Source: Toxotes chatareus (Eukaryota > Chordata > Actinopteri > Toxotidae). From it: 64,000 bases of DNA. The stretch covers positions 21,233,580 to 21,297,579 of the forward strand of contig CM028902.1 of assembly GCA_016801885.1 (NCBI GenBank). Reading direction: 5' to 3'. Within the stretch, counting starts at the first letter, position 1. The number at the start of each line of letters is the position of its first letter. Position numbers and translations under genes: made by a program. The notes beneath the pieces are model-generated. The model was not told where the DNA came from and ran no database searches. It saw nothing but the letters and a program-made list of their open reading frames with translations. This document shows positions 1-12,934 of the stretch, piece by piece.

Positions 1-439
1 TAAAATAAGAGAACAGGAAATTGTTCTAAAGCCACACAGTTGTATAAAACATGGCAATTTTATGACCATGATAGTTTAGTAATGTTATCAGATCATGGAA
101 ACATATTTTTTAAACATCTGAACACAGCTTAGATGGAGTAACTACTGCACATTTTGTATTCTAAAAGACAAGCTGCACAGTATACCACACCCATCTACTT
201 ATAAACATGTTAGTCATATCTTTACAACTAACTGAACACTATTGCTCTGCTATAATTAAGTTGCATTTAGATGAAATGTACAACATCTCTTCTAGCGGGC
301 AGAGCTAGATTAAGAAATAACACAGTGCACTCTCAACCACTCATTCATCTTTGCATAGTCAAAAATTGTCATCGGTGACTAAACAGCCATATGTTAATGG
401 TGCTCATAATCATCCTACTCATTACAGTGAAGATCAGGA
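1..439. other. 3' flank of the reductase gene, no gene seen
   Basis: AT-rich sequence downstream of the reductase stop codon. Its left part presumably contains the 3' UTR, but I could not place a polyadenylation signal. No coding potential or recognisable repeat was seen. Confidence 0.4.
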
Positions 440-3143
440 TCACCAGGGCAGCACCTCTCCTGTGAAGTTCAGAAATGACCCATGATCCTTTTCAGTCAGT
501 CCACCAATCACAGACAAGATGGACGAAATGCTCTCCTCTGGAGTCAACGGAGCCTGGAAAAAAAGGCAGATAAACCCTAAACAACATTTTATTCAGACAC
601 ATCTAAGAAATTAGAATGCAATGATCTGTATATACATCACCCAGGACACCTGAATGTTTGGAACATAAAGGACATTTTACATTTCACATCATGGTGTAAC
701 AGATAACACATTTTGCTCAAATTAATTCTCACTAGTCTACATTTTTTAAAAAAATTAAAAATATACTCTCAGTACTGCTTCTGTTCTTTGTGAGCGTCCC
801 AGAAAGACTGACAGAGTTAATCAAACTAGGCCCTTACCTCAGACCCCCCCATGTCAGTGCGGACCCATCCTGGATGTATAGCCATGCAGAGAATCCCATC
901 AGGCTCCAGGTCTACGGCCATACAGCGACTCACCATGTTTAGGGCACTCTGAGAAGGCAAGCAAATCAATGTAACAGCTTGGGCTCACTTTCTGTGGCCA
1001 CACCAAATCAGAATGAACCTACCTTACCTGCCTTAAAGAACTAAATTTTATTGATTGGCTTAACCTATTAGTAACTCATTTTCCTTGCATGGGGACACTA
1101 CCTTGGACGTCCTGTAGGGGTACCATTTGAAGTTGTTTGCTCTCTCCCCCCAGTTGAGCTCCACAGAGCCCAGCAGAGAGGTCATATTAATAACTGCTGC
1201 TCTCTGGATGCCCATGCTCCCTGGGCCACCTGCTTGCCCTCTGGATGCAGCTTGTTTTAACAGAGGCAGGAAGGCCTGGCAGTGTTGGAAAGAAAACACA
1301 TTATAACTGAGGCTAAAACACAATAAATTTATGCATATAAAGTTATTAGGTTAGAAAATACATACTGTATTCTGGACAAAGACTGGGGCATTCCCTGTCA
1401 GGGTAAAACACATATCACACTGTATGTGTGGTCAGATAAGGTTAGTGTTGCCCTCTGGTGGCAACATTTTCACCTTTGAGAGAAAAGGCCTTGTTTTGAC
1501 ACAATAGTACACTAACAAAAAAAACTATATTCAATTTCATATCTCTGGAGAGCTGGATATATAGTTTATGGGTATATTCAGCGCGAATAAGCCGTGCAAC
1601 TAACAATTATTTTCTTTCCAGATTAGTCTGATAATTATTTTCCTGATTAAATTATATATCATTTAGTCTTTTAAATGTCACAAAAAAGTAAAAAAATCTC
1701 CATCATAATTTTCCGTAACCCAAAGTACAATTGCATGTACTGTTAAACAGGACAAAGCAAAATGGATTATCAAAGTACTTGCTGATTAACTTACTGTCAT
1801 TTGACTAACGTTAATAATAATGCGTTCACATGGGAAGTGTTTTAAAGACCCAGCCCATAACCAGTGGCAGGTTTCTGTTCTGTGTGACTCAATGTTCATT
1901 TACCTCCGCTACTCAGTTAATATAGAAGAGCTTTGGGCTGCAGTGTGGCCTTGTAGTTACAGACACCGTCCTTCAATTTGAGCAAACTGTGTCAACAACT
2001 ATCTGCCCTGCTGACATGTTGTCAGGGTGCTTCTCTGTAGTCCACAACCCATTCTGAAACCAGACTTTTAATTAATATTTATGAAATGCAGTCTGCCCTG
2101 AGCTAAGGTTTGAAAAACACTCATGGGTCCTGCTCCTGAGGAAAACAGAAGTGTGGTTTCCTTTCTTTTTTCCCCAACTATCTGGTGAAATGTGATCTGA
2201 AGACCTTACAAACAAAATCGTTATTTTTATCACTATGTATCTGATCCACTACATCCAAGTCGACAGGAAGCACAAAATCTATTGATTTACCTTGGTGATC
2301 ATCAGAGGAGCCACGGCATTGGTGTGGAAGTTTTCTATCATCTTCTCTGCAGTAACAGAATGAAAGTCGGCCACCACGTTGATCCCTGCATTATTTATCA
2401 GGCAGTTCAGACCCTCTTCTCGTACGAGCTGGCCCACATCTTCAACAGATTTCTCTATGCTCTCCTGGCTCACCACATCTGGTGAAGAGACACATTAACA
2501 CAGGCAAAAACAAACAAAACTAGAAGACAAAATAAATAAAATGCAACTCCACTTTGCAAAGAATGTATACTATTTCTATATGTTTAATGTTTAAACACAC
2601 GAACCTAATATGAGACACTGCTTTTGTTAATAACCAGACATGAACGTGAAATGAATCATGCTTTCACATCATTAATTATTAAGTTCTTTTTTATATTTAT
2701 GGTATTTTTTTATATGTTGTGACATTATTTGTTTTCACAAACCAACTATGGTTTCTCTGTCTTACCCAAAGTAATTATATGGATGTTGGGGTGTTTGTCC
2801 GCCAGTTCCTGAAGTTTCTGTAGGTCAGGAGCACATCATGTCATCATTTCTCATTCACAAATATCCAGTGAATAAATAATTTTGACTCCTGGTGGTGGCT
2901 GCCATCATTTCATTTTATTCTATCACTTGATGCACCTTCACCCGTTAGCTAACTGGCGCAGACCTGGGCTTGACCCTTCATAACAGCCAGGCTGAAAGCA
3001 CAACAGTCGGTACGGCTAACGGGACAGTTAGCTTCGAGGGTAACTTGCTATCCTGAGGTGATGGTGTTTACCTGCGCGCTCGCGGGGTTTCTGCTCGTGG
3101 CCAGCACAGAGCCGCAGTTTTTGAAATTCACGGCGCCGCTCAT
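440..3143 (-). CDS. Short-chain dehydrogenase/reductase, C-factor/carbonyl reductase-like, lacking its N-terminal cofactor motif
   Basis: Six coding exons read right to left: 3143-3072, 2817-2766, 2478-2291, 1275-1102, 948-838 and 553-440 (stop). All junctions are GT-AG and in phase, giving 236 residues. Members of this group are NAD(P)-dependent oxidoreductases of about 255 residues; the substrate is not predictable here. Visible motifs are NNAG at residues 70-73, INMTS with a candidate catalytic Ser at about 137, and YRTSK at 158-162 (Tyr158, Lys162), followed by HPGWVRTDMGG typical of the group. The start ATG at 3143 has A at -3, and an in-frame TAG lies just upstream at 3162-3164. Oddity: the first exon runs from MSGAVNFKN straight into CGSVLATSRNPASAQ, so the expected VTGxxRGxGL segment and following helix (roughly 20 residues) are absent although the frame is kept. 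It may be a deletion allele, a dead enzyme or an assembly collapse. The family call is strong; the exact orthologue is unresolved. Confidence 0.85.
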
Positions 3144-3365
3144 CGTTAACGCTGCCTGTAACTAATGCCGGACTCGGAGGCCAGGTGCGCGAGCTCTCTA
3201 TCCAGAAGCGTCTCGTGACAGGGCTTTGGTAAATCCGCTTTCATCGCGCGACTCGTCCGGTAGGTGGGAGGATTGCTCCACTTTACCAAACCGACCCAGA
3301 GCCTTTACACGAGGGAGATGGTTCAACAGACTGTAGCGTCGACGACGGAGGCTGGAAAGAGCAGA
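3144..3365 (-). promoter_or_regulatory. Putative promoter/5' UTR of the reductase gene
   Basis: This stretch directly upstream of the minus-strand start ATG is locally rich in CpG (several CGCG, GCGC and TCGTC motifs) in an otherwise AT-rich spacer. I see no clear TATA box. It is inferred to be the CpG-type promoter and 5' UTR from position and composition only. Confidence 0.4.
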
Positions 3366-4160
3366 GACACTGAAATGCAGCTGTCAAAACTTTATCACAA
3401 TAAGGTTTCAGGAATTTAGCTTAACCCAGAGCAGTGGAAATGCGCAGACTTTAGAAACAGGGAGAAAGGCTTAGGTGTCCTGCAGTTTTCTGGCGCCACA
3501 TAAATAGGTTCACATTTCCCACAATTCATTGCACACAAATGTGCACAAACTACCTCACATCGCCGTGTGTACAGCTATGTTTGCTAAAGACTCCCATTCC
3601 CAAGTCCTTCTCACATGATAGTTCGGTCTTCAATTAGATCACGAATTGTTGACATTTTTTTTTTTTTTTAGTTTTACTACATTAGGTAAAATGGATGACA
3701 GATTAATTATAAAACAATATTCGCACTGTTTAAGATACGTTATGAAACAAATACAAAACAAAGCAGAATTATAAAAATTAGATATTTTATGAAAGAAATT
3801 TAACTACATCTTAGTTGAATGATGCACTACAAGAAATATGCTAGATGTCAAATTACCCAACAAAGTTATTGATTTGTATTTATTTTTTTTTTCTAATTAG
3901 TTTTATGGGGAGTTACCAACATCGTATTTTCACTTGTGCCATTCACAATAATTACAATATAGACAACAGCTATTACTAGCTAATAACTAAGTTACCTGTC
4001 AGAGTATACCGTCACTAGGTCATATAAATGCTGACTGCTACACCACAGTGTGAACCTGACTTTGACCAGGCTAGTATTTCCATGGTAACTGGTTTGCTTA
4101 ATGCATTTGCTTTCATTTTCACTTTCATTAGATTACCTGACTTAATGAAAGGGGGACTAT

Positions 4161-4367
4161 CCAAGAAGCAAATGTCATGTCATCATCTGCGTCCAGGCCA
4201 AGGTCACGGGGGCAGCCCGCCCAACACCGAAGTCCTATGGCACCTCCACGGGTGGTGAGCCCATGGGAGGTGGTGCCACCCGGAGTGGGATTCAAACCCA
4301 AAACCCTGAGAGGCTGAGTCTCATGCTCTACCAACTGAGCTAACCAGGCGGCCCAAGAAGCAAATGT
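4161..4367 (-). mobile_element. tRNA-derived SINE, copy 1, with 15-bp target-site duplication
   Basis: Read on the minus strand, the element starts with a tRNA-like head: an A-box-like TTAGCTCAGTTGGTAGAGC, then a B-box-like GGTTTGAATCCC. It ends in a tail containing GATGATGACATGACAT. A perfect 15-bp direct repeat, CCAAGAAGCAAATGT, flanks it at 4161-4175 and 4353-4367, which marks target-primed insertion. The body matches the plus-strand copy at 59522-59717 along its length. SINEs of this kind are transcribed by RNA polymerase III and mobilised by a partner LINE. I do not assign a family name. Confidence 0.9.
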
Positions 4368-7300
4368 TGACAGTAAAAGAATTTGACTTTTCCCATCCAT
4401 TTGATATTCATGATGGTCTGGCTTTCATGAATACTAATTTAGTGAAGAAGAGCGCGGGTCTACTGTTTGTTTTTGCATTCAGTTACTTTTCAAATATTGA
4501 AGCTAAGATGGAGGTGCGGAGATAAGGGTGACAGCACAGCTGATGGGGCTTATGCAGTCACAGCACACAGATGGTTTCCCTGGCAGCTTCCTGAGTCCAG
4601 ATTTCCTTAAAGCTTCTGGTGCTTGGGAGCAGCAGATATCTCTGGTCTACTCCAGGTCAGTTAATTTGGAATTTGGCTTCTATGCCTTCATTTGCAGACA
4701 CATTACTTTGGCACAGAGAACACAGTGCAAGTTATGAGTTGGTAGCAATACAATGTGTGGTGCAGAGCTGTGCTCCTGAAGCTGGAGGGTGTTAACTGGC
4801 TTCCCTAAGCTTACACAGTAGTGAGGTATTGTCTCTACAGAAAATTCAACAGTCAGTTAATGGCTTAGATTGCAGCCGGTCTGTCCAGACTGCACAGAGA
4901 CAATGGACATGCAGAACACGGTGCTTCCATTCTGCCATTTCTGCTGCTACTTTAAACATTTGCCTACTCAACAAAATCCCATAATGAATGATTTGCAGTC
5001 CATGTTCACCAGAGTTCATTTAACACTTCAATTACTTTAAACAGCAGCTTCAGATTTATACTCACTCTATGAATGATCAAATAGTACTCATGATAAAGTT
5101 AGTGAATTCTGAAAAATAAAAAATTGAGGACCACCCTCAGCGTCTTCAAGTGAGGATATTTATCGAGCAGTGTTACAGTTACTGTTTCGACTCCACTGCA
5201 CAGAGTGAAACATGAGGGAAAAGATGGCAGAGCAACATTTGCAGATGATGTGTGATACAGCCTGATATTTGTGTTCTCCTTTCCAATTAGGTGTGAAGGC
5301 CTTGCTGTTTTTTAAGATACTCTCGTAGTATGTAGTCACAATTCTTTATCACATCATTATACAACATGATTAAAGGGCATGTTGAATTCCCTTAGGATAG
5401 TGAAATTTGATCATTTAATGTGCAATTTAATCGACCGTATACTTTCCTGGTGGCTGTCCTTCATTTCTTTTTGCGCATGTTCTTTTCTTCTTGAAATACC
5501 TGAGGTCAAGCAAAATCAGCAGATTGAAGATATAACTTATTAAACACTACACTAGTGGCTATGTAATGTTTAATGAAAATGAAACACAGGTCGAGCCGCT
5601 CTGGGAGGTTTTTCTGCACATAAAAATGGTAGTATTGATCATTTTATAGTACTTCCTTTAGCTGGATCCCCTAAGTATCCTCTTTCATATGTTCTTCCTG
5701 AATCATCCTATATTCGCTTAGTGGTAAATAAACATTAACGGGCCACTGGGACTCTGTTAAAAGCCCTGTGAAAATGTAAAGCATGATAAAGATCATTGAC
5801 AATCTTCACACAAGCCAAGGAAAAAAGGTATTCATTTCAGTATTTTGTATTTCCAATACCGTGATCCCACAAAAAAAACACGAGTGTCCTGACTTACATG
5901 GCTTACAAGCTAATATGATGCTGCCCCATGAAAAAAAAATTGGCAGTCAACATTATAAGTCTTATTTGTTTTAATCACTTTTACATATAAAAGGCTTTTA
6001 ATGGCTATAAATTTAGATTTGACACAAGTAGTCGTACTCTGACTCACTGAGTCGTTTTTGGCTGCTGCAGCAGGCACCTGTTTTCAGGTCTTCAATTAAG
6101 TTTTAAAACCCCACACAGACAGACACAGCAACTAGCTGGTGAACAGAGTGGAACATTTAGCAGAGCAGAGACAGACATTTCCTTCTGAAATTGGTTTAAA
6201 TAAAAAAGCTGAAAAAGAGTGAATATTGGACTTACACTTGCAAGGTGGCCAGAAAAGAAGCTACATCCTGGAGCTGATGGGGGTCTGGAATGAGTAAAAA
6301 GCGATAGCCCCCTGTAAATGTATAAATACACTTTAGTTTTTGCATGGATTAAACAAAATAGATATGTTAACTGGTGTGCTTTAGAAGTTCTGTTTTTTAT
6401 GTTACCTTTGGACAGGGTCATGCTTCCTGTTTCTCCCTTTTTTCAGTCATTATGCAACGTTAAACTAACTGTCTTCTAACTGCAGCTTTGTATTCATCAC
6501 ACAGATTTGAGAATGACATCGACTTTCTCATGTAATTCTCATTAAGTGTACAGGCATCTCAACATATTCCTTTAAATAGTGTTTGTTTGGCCCCACCATA
6601 AAATGCTAACTGTGAGTTTCGGTGAGTCATGTCAGCTTAACAGAGAACTAGTCTTACTGTGATGACGTGAGTGATGAACTGGAAGAGACAATTCTCCTGG
6701 TGACACATAGACATCGTTTGGCCAAACTGCTATTTATAATATTTTGAATCCCCATCTAGAATTTGGCGTGATCATTTTTTCCTGAGAAATCTGCTGTCTA
6801 ACCACGAGGAGCAGTGCATTGTTATAGATTTGTTTTTTTTTATTTTCAGTACCAGTCAATCTTTTTAGTGAAGAGTCAGTGATAAAGTTGTCAGCCAGGA
6901 GCAAAACTGAAGAACAGATTCAGAGCGCTGCCTTTCTTAACATGTACCTGTTTGTGAATGTGTGCATGAATTGAGCTGTGATGTGTATGTGTGTGCACAT
7001 GCCAGTGTGTGCATGTGCCCAGGTGTGTGGGATGCACATGAATCTAGGTTGGAACATCCATTTTCAATCACTTATTTAATTCACATGAGCTATATTTAAA
7101 AAGATCATAAATAAAATACCAGGGTTCCTTTCATCAATGAATAAATCATGGCAGTTATCCTCTTATATTCATATTCTCTTCTTTCTTTCTTTCCTGCATT
7201 CAGTGTCGTTGGCTGCCTGCAGTCTTTATCACACTGGTTTATCACAGTGGGTTGGATATATGATTAATTGTGTTTACACGCACAACAGAAACACTAGAAC

Positions 7301-7734
7301 GGGGCAAAAAAATAGTGCAAATCAGTGAAAAACAGCAAAGAAATTTCCCCCAAACACCTGAACTGCTGAAGCAGAATGCCATCCATTTCACATTCTGTCT
7401 ATGACCCAAATGTTAGTCTGTGTCACTCTTTCCCAAAGTGAGAAACTCAGGAGGAAAGTGAGTCTTGAATTGGTAATGCCATTGAGGTGTTTGATTCAAC
7501 ACTGGTTTGTCATTTTAAGTATTTCCAAGGTTAAGAAGGAATGCTGAGTAATGCAAATTTTAAAACGAGTGGCATTCTCCTTTACCACTGTTAACGAGTT
7601 CTTGCAATTTCTTTTTCTTGAAGATGTTTGTATACTTTTCTTATGGTGGCCCCTCATCAACACTAACAAATGAAGAGAGCAGACTTATCACCTCTTTAAA
7701 CTGATAGTCAAACAGATATTTACTGTCATGCCAG

Positions 7735-7975
7735 CAGCTCAGTGAGGCTGCAGTTAGACACAGCAATGAATTGAGCTGAATGCCAACGTCAGCATGCTAA
7801 TGGGGTCACAAAGACAATGCTAACATGCTATACCATTTTCAATCCATCCTGCAGCCGAGCCTAAATTTAATGGCAGCCCATCCAATAGTTATTGCAACAT
7901 TTCATTCAAAACCACAAATATCTACCTGCTGGTGACAATAGACGAAGGGTCAGGGGGTCACCAATATATATATGA
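7735..7975 (-). repeat. Interspersed repeat copy, related to 53335-53790
   Basis: In reverse complement this carries the recurring 'gctaacatgct', 'gcatgctgac' and 'agcctcactgagct' modules plus a 'catccaatagttattg' block, in the same style as the plus-strand copy at 53335-53790. From memory such repeats are common in percomorph fish genomes. No coding capacity; type (SINE or MITE remnant) not determined. Confidence 0.5.
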
Positions 7976-9719
7976 TTATTCTTCCTTTTTTTCCTTAAAT
8001 GTACAGTGTGATACAGTACAACTATACAACATAAAACACTGGGCAGTACAGGAAAGAGTGATCTACAACATGACAGAAATACATTTTAGATTTACCATAT
8101 TCATCAAATAGGTGGCACATCTTATTGAAATATGTAGTTTTAGTTTGCCATCTTCCCTTTTGTGCGGATTTATAGCTAAAGAACAAAGTTCATCCTGCAT
8201 CTGTTTGAGAACAGTCTGATTTTAAATATAAAATCTCCTCCCAGATGGTAGCAGAAGGCAGTGCTTAGCAGGACTGCATTCAGGGACTACAGAGGCTTCT
8301 GGCCTTCTGTGTGTTGCCTTTAGATCAGACTGTTCCTGCAGTAACATGCAGGTTAAAACTCACTGTTGATGGACTTGTTGAGAGGACTGCAGGAAGCGAT
8401 GATCCTTTATGAGTGATCTGTAGAAGCAAGAGACTATCTTAAGGAGTAAGTGTACCTTTCCCTGCTGATACCGAACATGTGGAGGTGGTTTCTGTTTTTT
8501 TGAGGATGCCTGACACAGTATTGTTGGAGAGAGACTTATCAAGCACTGAGGTATCTACAGTTGTCCAATCTCCCAACGACTGCATTGTCAGCAAAATGTT
8601 TAATTAGATGTGCCTCCTTCCCAAAATCTATCAGTGTCTCCCGTTTTTAATGTGGAGCTGTAAGAAATTATTCCCACCAATGCACCCACTCCCTTAAGCA
8701 TTTTTCTAAGTGCTCTCTCCTGTTTGAAAGTCTGATGACAACAGCTGAGTCATCTGTACACTTCCCAACCAAACAGTAATTAAAGATCTCACATTGTTGA
8801 AACAAGTGAGATAGCAGAGCACACATTTTCAACAGGGAGAAATGTGCTGCTGTTAGCTTTTGTCAGGGATGCAGGGACCCACCTGTAGGTTGGAGACTTT
8901 CTCACAGAACAGCTGCAAAGTGTGTGCAAGGACGGGTTGAGGAAAGGATGAGCATGTGGTTACCGGACTGATTATAAAAATGCTTTGAAATTATCGTGAG
9001 CAGGTTTATGGATGCTAAACCTGACTGACAAAACATCATTCTTCTAGCTCTGGATTTTAATGAAGCTTAGTGAAAGTTCACTCACGAGGACTATCTCTCT
9101 GTGCATGCCTTCTAAGTCATAAGCACAGTTTCCCACTTATTTTAAGCTCCACCAGCTCATTTTTGTCTTCATCCAACCACAACCTGACACGGTCACCTTT
9201 AGCCAACAATTCTAAGCTGTCAAACTTTAAAACTGCTCTCTCTCTCTCTTTCTTTCTCTCTGCTGTCACTTCAGCACTACGACGATTCGACCTGCCTCCG
9301 CCCCTTTCACCACCTCAGCTGCGGATGCCTGGTCCTCTCCAATCAAAGAAGACGTCGCAACCTCGAGCTCCATCACCACAACCAGTGTCCATGCTCTCGG
9401 GGCAGGGGAGTTTCCTTCACATTGGAAGCATCTAATCCATAAGATCACTTCCCATGGGAATCCATGTCCTGCTGGGGTCTAAGGGCCAAAGTCTGTTCTA
9501 CCTGTCCACAATAAAGTTTATTCAAATTTTCTTTTTTTTTGTCCTTCTTGTGAGTCTCTCCTGATTGAAATAGCATTCAAGTGAGCAATTCCTAAATCTA
9601 TTGTATGTGAACTCTGCTTTAAAGTGATATGTAACTATTTTCTGACAGAAGAAATATCTCCCTTCTTGTGATAAAGTTGCATTCATAAATAATAAAAAAG
9701 ATTTTGCTGAACTGAATAT

Positions 9720-10140
9720 ACTCAGGAGTTTTGCTGTTACAGCCTTACTTCCTAGTTGTTATGACCACAGGCTAATGTTGGCTACTTTTAGCTGAAGTTA
9801 GCAAACTTCATATTGATATTATGTAAGTAACATTATTCAGCCAGTGGACATATTTTATGACTCTTCTCTACTTGTGCTGTTTTTATATTATGTTTAGCAT
9901 TTACAGTTATTCTGTACCTGTCACTTAAGTAATAAAACACACTGTTCTCAGTTACTACAATCAGGGGTTTTATTGCTACATACTTGGTTGCTCCAGTAGC
10001 TTGTAGTGTTAGCTAATATTAGCAAACTTTAGATATATATTACTGTGTAACTGACATTAGCTTTCACTGTCAGTCTGTTATTGTCATATTGTAAGAAAAC
10101 ACTCTTCTTCTCATTTACTGCAATTACTGCTCATCTTTGA
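9720..10140. repeat. Degenerate tandem repeat, period about 240 bp
   Basis: The block starting near 9720 (CAGGAGTTTTGCTGTTAC, then GTTAGCAAACTT and GTAAGTAAC) recurs near 9960 (CAGGGGTTTTATTGCTAC, then ATTAGCAAACTT and GTGTAACTGAC), about 240 bp apart with many substitutions. It abuts the hAT-type BED fragment and may be part of the same old element. Confidence 0.4.
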
Positions 10141-10627
10141 CTTTATTATACAGCTCTGGCACGCACTTGACAGTGAAATGCTGACGACTTGGTATGTTGT
10201 AACGGGGCTCCAGTGTTTTTATCGTGTCCCGAAAGCCCTCGTTCTCCACGACAGAGTATGGTCTCAAGTCTTTAACAATGAACCGGGTTACTGAAGCAGT
10301 TATTACCTTGGCTCTAGCCGAGTTGTGGCTGAGTTTCGGCTGGAAGAAGTCTTGTATGCCTGTGTCCTGTCGTGTCTTTGTGCTAGCGATGCTAGCCTCC
10401 TCATCGCCTGTTTCCCCATGTCGTCTCACCAAGTGAGTGTTGAGATTTGTCGTACTACCGGTGTACTTTACTGCGGGTTTACACTCTTTGCATATCACAG
10501 CGGTTTTATCCAGTGCTCCATTCCTCATATAAAATCCAAATTTCTTCCAGACCTTTGACTTTAAACTTGACCGTGCGTTGTAGATGGTGTCGGTATCGGA
10601 CATTTTTAATTTTTCCCTCGCAAACAC
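10130..10627 (-). pseudogene. Fragment of a hAT transposase (ZBED1-like), BED zinc finger and start of the next region
   Basis: An intronless minus-strand open frame of 167 codons. It starts near 10627 (a second Met lies at about 10603) and ends in the ORF stop near 10124. The first half is a BED-type zinc finger: WKKFGF, then a Cys-x2-Cys pair in ICKEC, then NLNTHLVRRH supplying the histidines. The second half, FIVKDLRPYSVVENEGFRDTIKTL, resembles the region just after the finger in Ac/ZBED1-like hAT transposases. A full transposase is about 600 or more residues, so the catalytic core and insertion domain are missing. I see no terminal inverted repeats around it. Best read as a 5' remnant; a domesticated short gene is possible but unsupported. 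Confidence 0.75.
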
Positions 10628-12252
10628 AGTGCTATCTGACGTCTCGCGAGAGTGTTATGGGAAGGTGCGCGACAGAGTCAGAGAGGGAGATGCGGACAGG
10701 GAACAACAACCGATTTATAACTTTGCAATCGGTGCAATTCTGTGCAAATGCTAAGTTTAAGTGCAGCTCGCTGACTTTGTGACTCTTCTTTACTTAGCTA
10801 CAGGTACACGTCTTCACATTTAACATTTTCCAGTAGTTTTCACTTGTGGTCACTGTGTTTAGCAACGGTTACACAGTCTCATTTTAAACAATATCATTAA
10901 ATAGGATTTTTTTAAAAATCAGCTTACTGCTATTTCAGTGAGATGCACTTTCCTTTTGCAGCTGCATGACATATAAAGATTTAAATGCTTCTGATTAATT
11001 GATGTGGGTTTGCACCAGCTCCACAGTGAGATGGGAGCTTGTGTGCTTGCTGTATTATTCAGATTGCTTTAAAAGCATGTCAACTCAATTACAGGAGTTT
11101 TACTAGAAATATCATGTCCTGTCCTACTATCTCAGGAGTAACATCTAAGCTCAGGAGCAGGGAAAACCTCCCAACCTGGATTCAGCTGGTATACTACTGG
11201 AAATCAGCCAACATTTTTTGGTTGTCAGTTTAGATCACTGTTAAAATTAAGTTTTGTAGTTATATTTTATTACAGGCTTTATATAATAGACAGTTGTGTT
11301 TATATTGACATTTAAATCTTCCGAGATGTCAGAATAAGTTTTTCCATTTTTTATTTTTATGCTATTTAAGTGATTTGTCTCATTTAGATCTATTAAGCTT
11401 TTTAGCCTGAAAGTCTCATCTTGTGGACAATTAAATTTTTTAAGCCTCATGTTGTGTTGATTAAATGTACTGCCCAAGGAACAACTGAATGACGGGAGAT
11501 AAAATGTAAGTCAAGCACAAATTAATTTTTTATTTATGTTAACTAGAGCTTTGGGTCAGGCTGTGTTTTGTGCAGATGTTCAGGTTTGTTTCAGCAACTC
11601 AAAGAGAGAGAGAGGAGAAGTTGTTTTGTTATGCTGCCTCATTCACACACAGGGTGAAAACACAGGCAACGCCTTATGGTGCAGACTCAGCAATATCACT
11701 CTACTTGTTTCTTCAGTCATTTTCATTATGCACGCGGGAGAAAGACATCATGCTGCAAATAAAGCTGTCTGACTCAGGGCTGTAGCAAAATAGCCATTAC
11801 TTCTATCATCTTCTTGATTACAGTACACACACTGAGCAATAAATTTGCAGGGAAAGCATTAGAAATTGTAACTGCTGATGTTACGTTACCCAATTTTAGT
11901 GTCTCTAAACTTACTTTACCGTAGCTTTAAATTGTACACCGTGCTGCACTCGTGGTGACTGCATTGACCATTAATCCATTTTATGCTTATGCTAAGGTAC
12001 TGAAGGCGAGGGAGCAGTTTAAAGCTGGCGCACCTTGATAAAATAGTCAAGTTGGTATGCAGAACGTCAGCACAACAGAAAATAATCAGGAAATGTAACT
12101 TGGAAGGAGTGAAACAGCACTGAATGGCATTCTGACTGTAAGGCAAAGGTCCAGGAGGTAATCCCTTTGATCAAGGCATAATCTCTATGACAGTTAACCC
12201 TTTAACAAAATCAAATTCATAACATTTCCCAACTGATTTTATCTTAAGACAT

Positions 12253-12934
12253 TTTATTAATATTTCAATTGACAGTATCAGCCAAAAACAAACATTGAAA
12301 ATTAAAATCATATCATGGCAATGGTACAGAAGAGTTTAATCAAACAAGAGGGCTTCAGGACAGATAGAAGTGGAAAAATCAATATCAGTTCCATCACAGA
12401 CTATAAATTAGATAAATTCAAATACAGATGTCTGAAGTTTTGTTTGGCTATATATTGTATCTAATGCAAATTTGATAGAGCGAGGGAATGGAGGGGTCAA
12501 TGAAGCTGGGGTCAAGGTTCAGGGGATATCAAGAGGTCAAAAGGTAATTTCTGTGGAATAAGGGGTTTAGGCTTTTGATTGCAAGTCAGGCACAGCATGG
12601 ATGGGAGGGACAGGAATGAATTCAGAAATGCTAAAGGACACGGGGGAGAGAGAAGGTGAAAAGCTTGAGCTTTCAGACAGGTCATGGTTAGGGTTCAGAG
12701 GGTCAGGTTACAGAAAATGAGGGTTCAAGGAAGAAGAGCTGTTGCGTGCTGACGGTGCACTTATCATTCATTCTGAAGATGTCACTTTAGGGCGGGTTGG
12801 GGGAGATGATAGGGGAGTGTCCGGCACATGCACCTGGTATATGTTGCCAGGCAGCTGGAAGTGGGTGTGGTCTCAGGAGAGCAGGGCGGGGCAGGCAGAG
12901 AAAATGATGAAATGCAACAAGAGAGGAAAAAGAG
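12253..12934 (-). other. calb2: Putative calb2 3' UTR with polyadenylation signal
   Basis: Downstream of the calb2 stop on the minus strand the first good AATAAA hexamer is at 12258-12253 (TTTATT on the plus strand), implying a 3' UTR of roughly 0.7 kb. The actual cleavage site cannot be read from sequence alone. Confidence 0.45.

Larger units (their letters stand above)
3366..12252. other. Intergenic spacer between the reductase gene and calb2
   Basis: About 9 kb without a host gene. It contains a SINE (4161-4367), an interspersed repeat copy (about 7735-7975), a pyrimidine-rich patch near 9236-9262, a degenerate repeat pair (9720-10140) and a BED-finger hAT fragment (10130-10627). Short open frames elsewhere lack recognisable domains, splice support or codon bias, and I consider them chance. 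Confidence 0.6.
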
